DNA of 6,593 nucleotides, taken from contig CALZDE010000116.1 of the NCBI GenBank assembly GCA_945637225.1, positions 1-6,593 of the forward strand. The letters run 5' to 3'. Both the position numbers and the translations under genes were made by a program. The notes under the pieces were generated by a model. The model was not told where the DNA came from. It ran no database searches and worked only from the letters and a program-made list of their open reading frames with translations. This DNA is from an uncultured Selenomonadaceae bacterium. GTDB lineage: Bacteria > Bacillota > Negativicutes > Selenomonadales > Selenomonadaceae. Positions 6,077 through 6,593 of the stretch are shown here, piece by piece; position 1 is the stretch's first letter; each line of letters opens with the position of its first letter.

Positions 6077-6536
6077 AGGTTAGTCCCTCCCTATAACCAT
6101 AAATTTCCTCAAAATCTGCCTTACTCAGCTTTTCAGAAAGCTCTATAAAACCAGCAACCATAATATTTACCTTTTCAGGATCCATGCCACGAGCCATATA
6201 GCTTATCAGCTGGGTAATAATCCCCTTGATATAATCCTCAATTTCCTTGCCCTCTGAAGTTAAAAACAGTCGCTTCAAACGTCTGTCCTCATTATCTGTC
6301 TCACGATAAATCAGACCCTTCTCCTCAAGAGACTTAATGACTCTCGTCACTACAGCCTTATCTAAAAAGAGGAAGTTTGCCATATCATCTTGACTGCAAT
6401 TCTCATTGTCGTAAAGCTTCAGAAGAAGTACAAACTCAGAATATGTCAAATCCAAATCAGAACATGCCTCCACGATAAGTGACTGCGCACGTCTCCTAAC
6501 AATGCCAAAGCACTGTGCTATATCTATATAATCCAT
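6066..6536 (-). CDS. MarR-family transcriptional regulator
   Basis: A 156-residue dimeric winged-helix regulator of standard MarR length. Visible parts are an N-terminal dimerisation helix (IAQCFGIVRRRAQ), the core LTYSEFVLLLKLYDNENCSQDDMA, the recognition helix (about 59-74, DKAVVTRVIKSLEEKG) and a wing with the family's D..DRR pattern (DNEDRRLKRLFLT, 81-93), then C-terminal dimerisation helices. Such proteins usually repress linked efflux genes and release DNA on binding a small molecule or on cysteine oxidation. As first gene of the efflux operon it probably controls itself and the pump. Its stop lies inside the adaptor gene. The ATG at 6536 is the only in-frame start visible; the frame stays open to the window edge without another start codon, and no good ribosome site precedes this ATG, so a slightly different start cannot be fully excluded. 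Ligand unknown. Confidence 0.9.
   Translation of the reverse strand: MDYIDIAQCFGIVRRRAQSLIVEACSDLDLTYSEFVLLLKLYDNENCSQDDMANFLFLDKAVVTRVIKSLEEKGLIYRETDNEDRRLKRLFLTSEGKEIEDYIKGIITQLISYMARGMDPEKVNIMVAGFIELSEKLSKADFEEIYGYREGLTFAK
6085..6090 (-). promoter_or_regulatory. Ribosome binding site deciding the TTG start of the adaptor gene
   Basis: On the minus strand GGAGGG is followed by eight bases and then TTG (6076-6074). It lies inside the 3' end of the MarR gene. Without it the unusual start would be doubtful; the next in-frame TTG, four codons on, would remove the positively charged signal-peptide end. Confidence 0.78.
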
Positions 6537-6554
6537 GAAAACCGTTACTGAAAA

Positions 6555-6584
6555 CTTATAAAAAGATATAAACTTTTCTGTTTC
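6555..6584 (-). promoter_or_regulatory. Possible promoter of the MarR-adaptor-RND operon (weak)
   Basis: On the minus strand TATAAG (6560-6555) matches five of six bases of the -10 consensus. With an 18-base spacer the -35 region reads GAAACA (6584-6579), only three of six. The start would lie near 6548, leaving a very short leader before the ATG at 6536. AAACTT occurs twice on the plus strand (6552-6557 and 6570-6575), 18 bp apart. The region is cut by the window edge, so the true promoter and MarR operator may lie further upstream. Confidence 0.25.
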
Positions 6585-6593
6585 ATTCCTACT

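Noticed and set aside
6537..6593. N-terminal extension of the MarR protein beyond the ATG at 6536
   Set aside because: The frame is open to the window edge, but it contains no ATG, GTG or TTG in frame, is AT-rich and promoter-like, and the protein already has full MarR length.

Overview
The window holds two compact, tightly packed operons, both read on the minus strand. A likely source is a low-to-mid GC Firmicute that has an outer membrane (Negativicutes-like, for example a relative of Selenomonas or Megamonas). This is an inference. It rests on a complete RND tripartite-type efflux permease with a lipoprotein adaptor (a diderm trait), combined with Firmicute-style purine-rich ribosome sites, an extended TATAAT promoter and an Lrp-regulator/aminotransferase pair like that of Bacillus. 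No rRNA or other taxonomic marker is present.

Operon 1 (minus strand, 6536 down to 1935) encodes a MarR-family regulator, a periplasmic adaptor lipoprotein (membrane fusion protein) and an RND inner-membrane permease. The genes overlap by 11 bp and 4 bp and end at a strong intrinsic terminator (1889-1915). No TolC-type outer-membrane channel gene lies between the permease and that terminator, so the pump must borrow a channel encoded elsewhere, unless one lies upstream beyond the window. The MarR protein probably controls the operon, including its own gene.

Operon 2 (minus strand, 1760 down to 97) encodes an Lrp/AsnC-family regulator that overlaps by ATGA with a class I PLP-dependent aminotransferase. 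The pair matches the AlaR-AlaT (YugG-YugH) arrangement known from Bacillus subtilis, which suggests alanine/glutamate transamination under control of a linked amino-acid-sensing regulator. A good promoter (ATGTCA, 17 bp, TATAAT with an upstream TG) and several AT-rich symmetric elements lie in the 174-bp gap between the operons.

The left edge (1-96) holds two back-to-back hairpins filling 3-81. They do not look like a standard terminator. They resemble the structured end of an IS200/IS605-type element whose body would lie to the left of the window. No stretch over 300 bases lacks a gene. No tRNA, rRNA, CRISPR array or complete mobile element was seen. Most of the window is ordinary housekeeping and efflux content; I found no convincing undescribed system. 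The points most worth checking are the hairpin pair, the Lys-to-Arg change in the permease proton relay, the altered adaptor tip motif and the missing outer-membrane channel.
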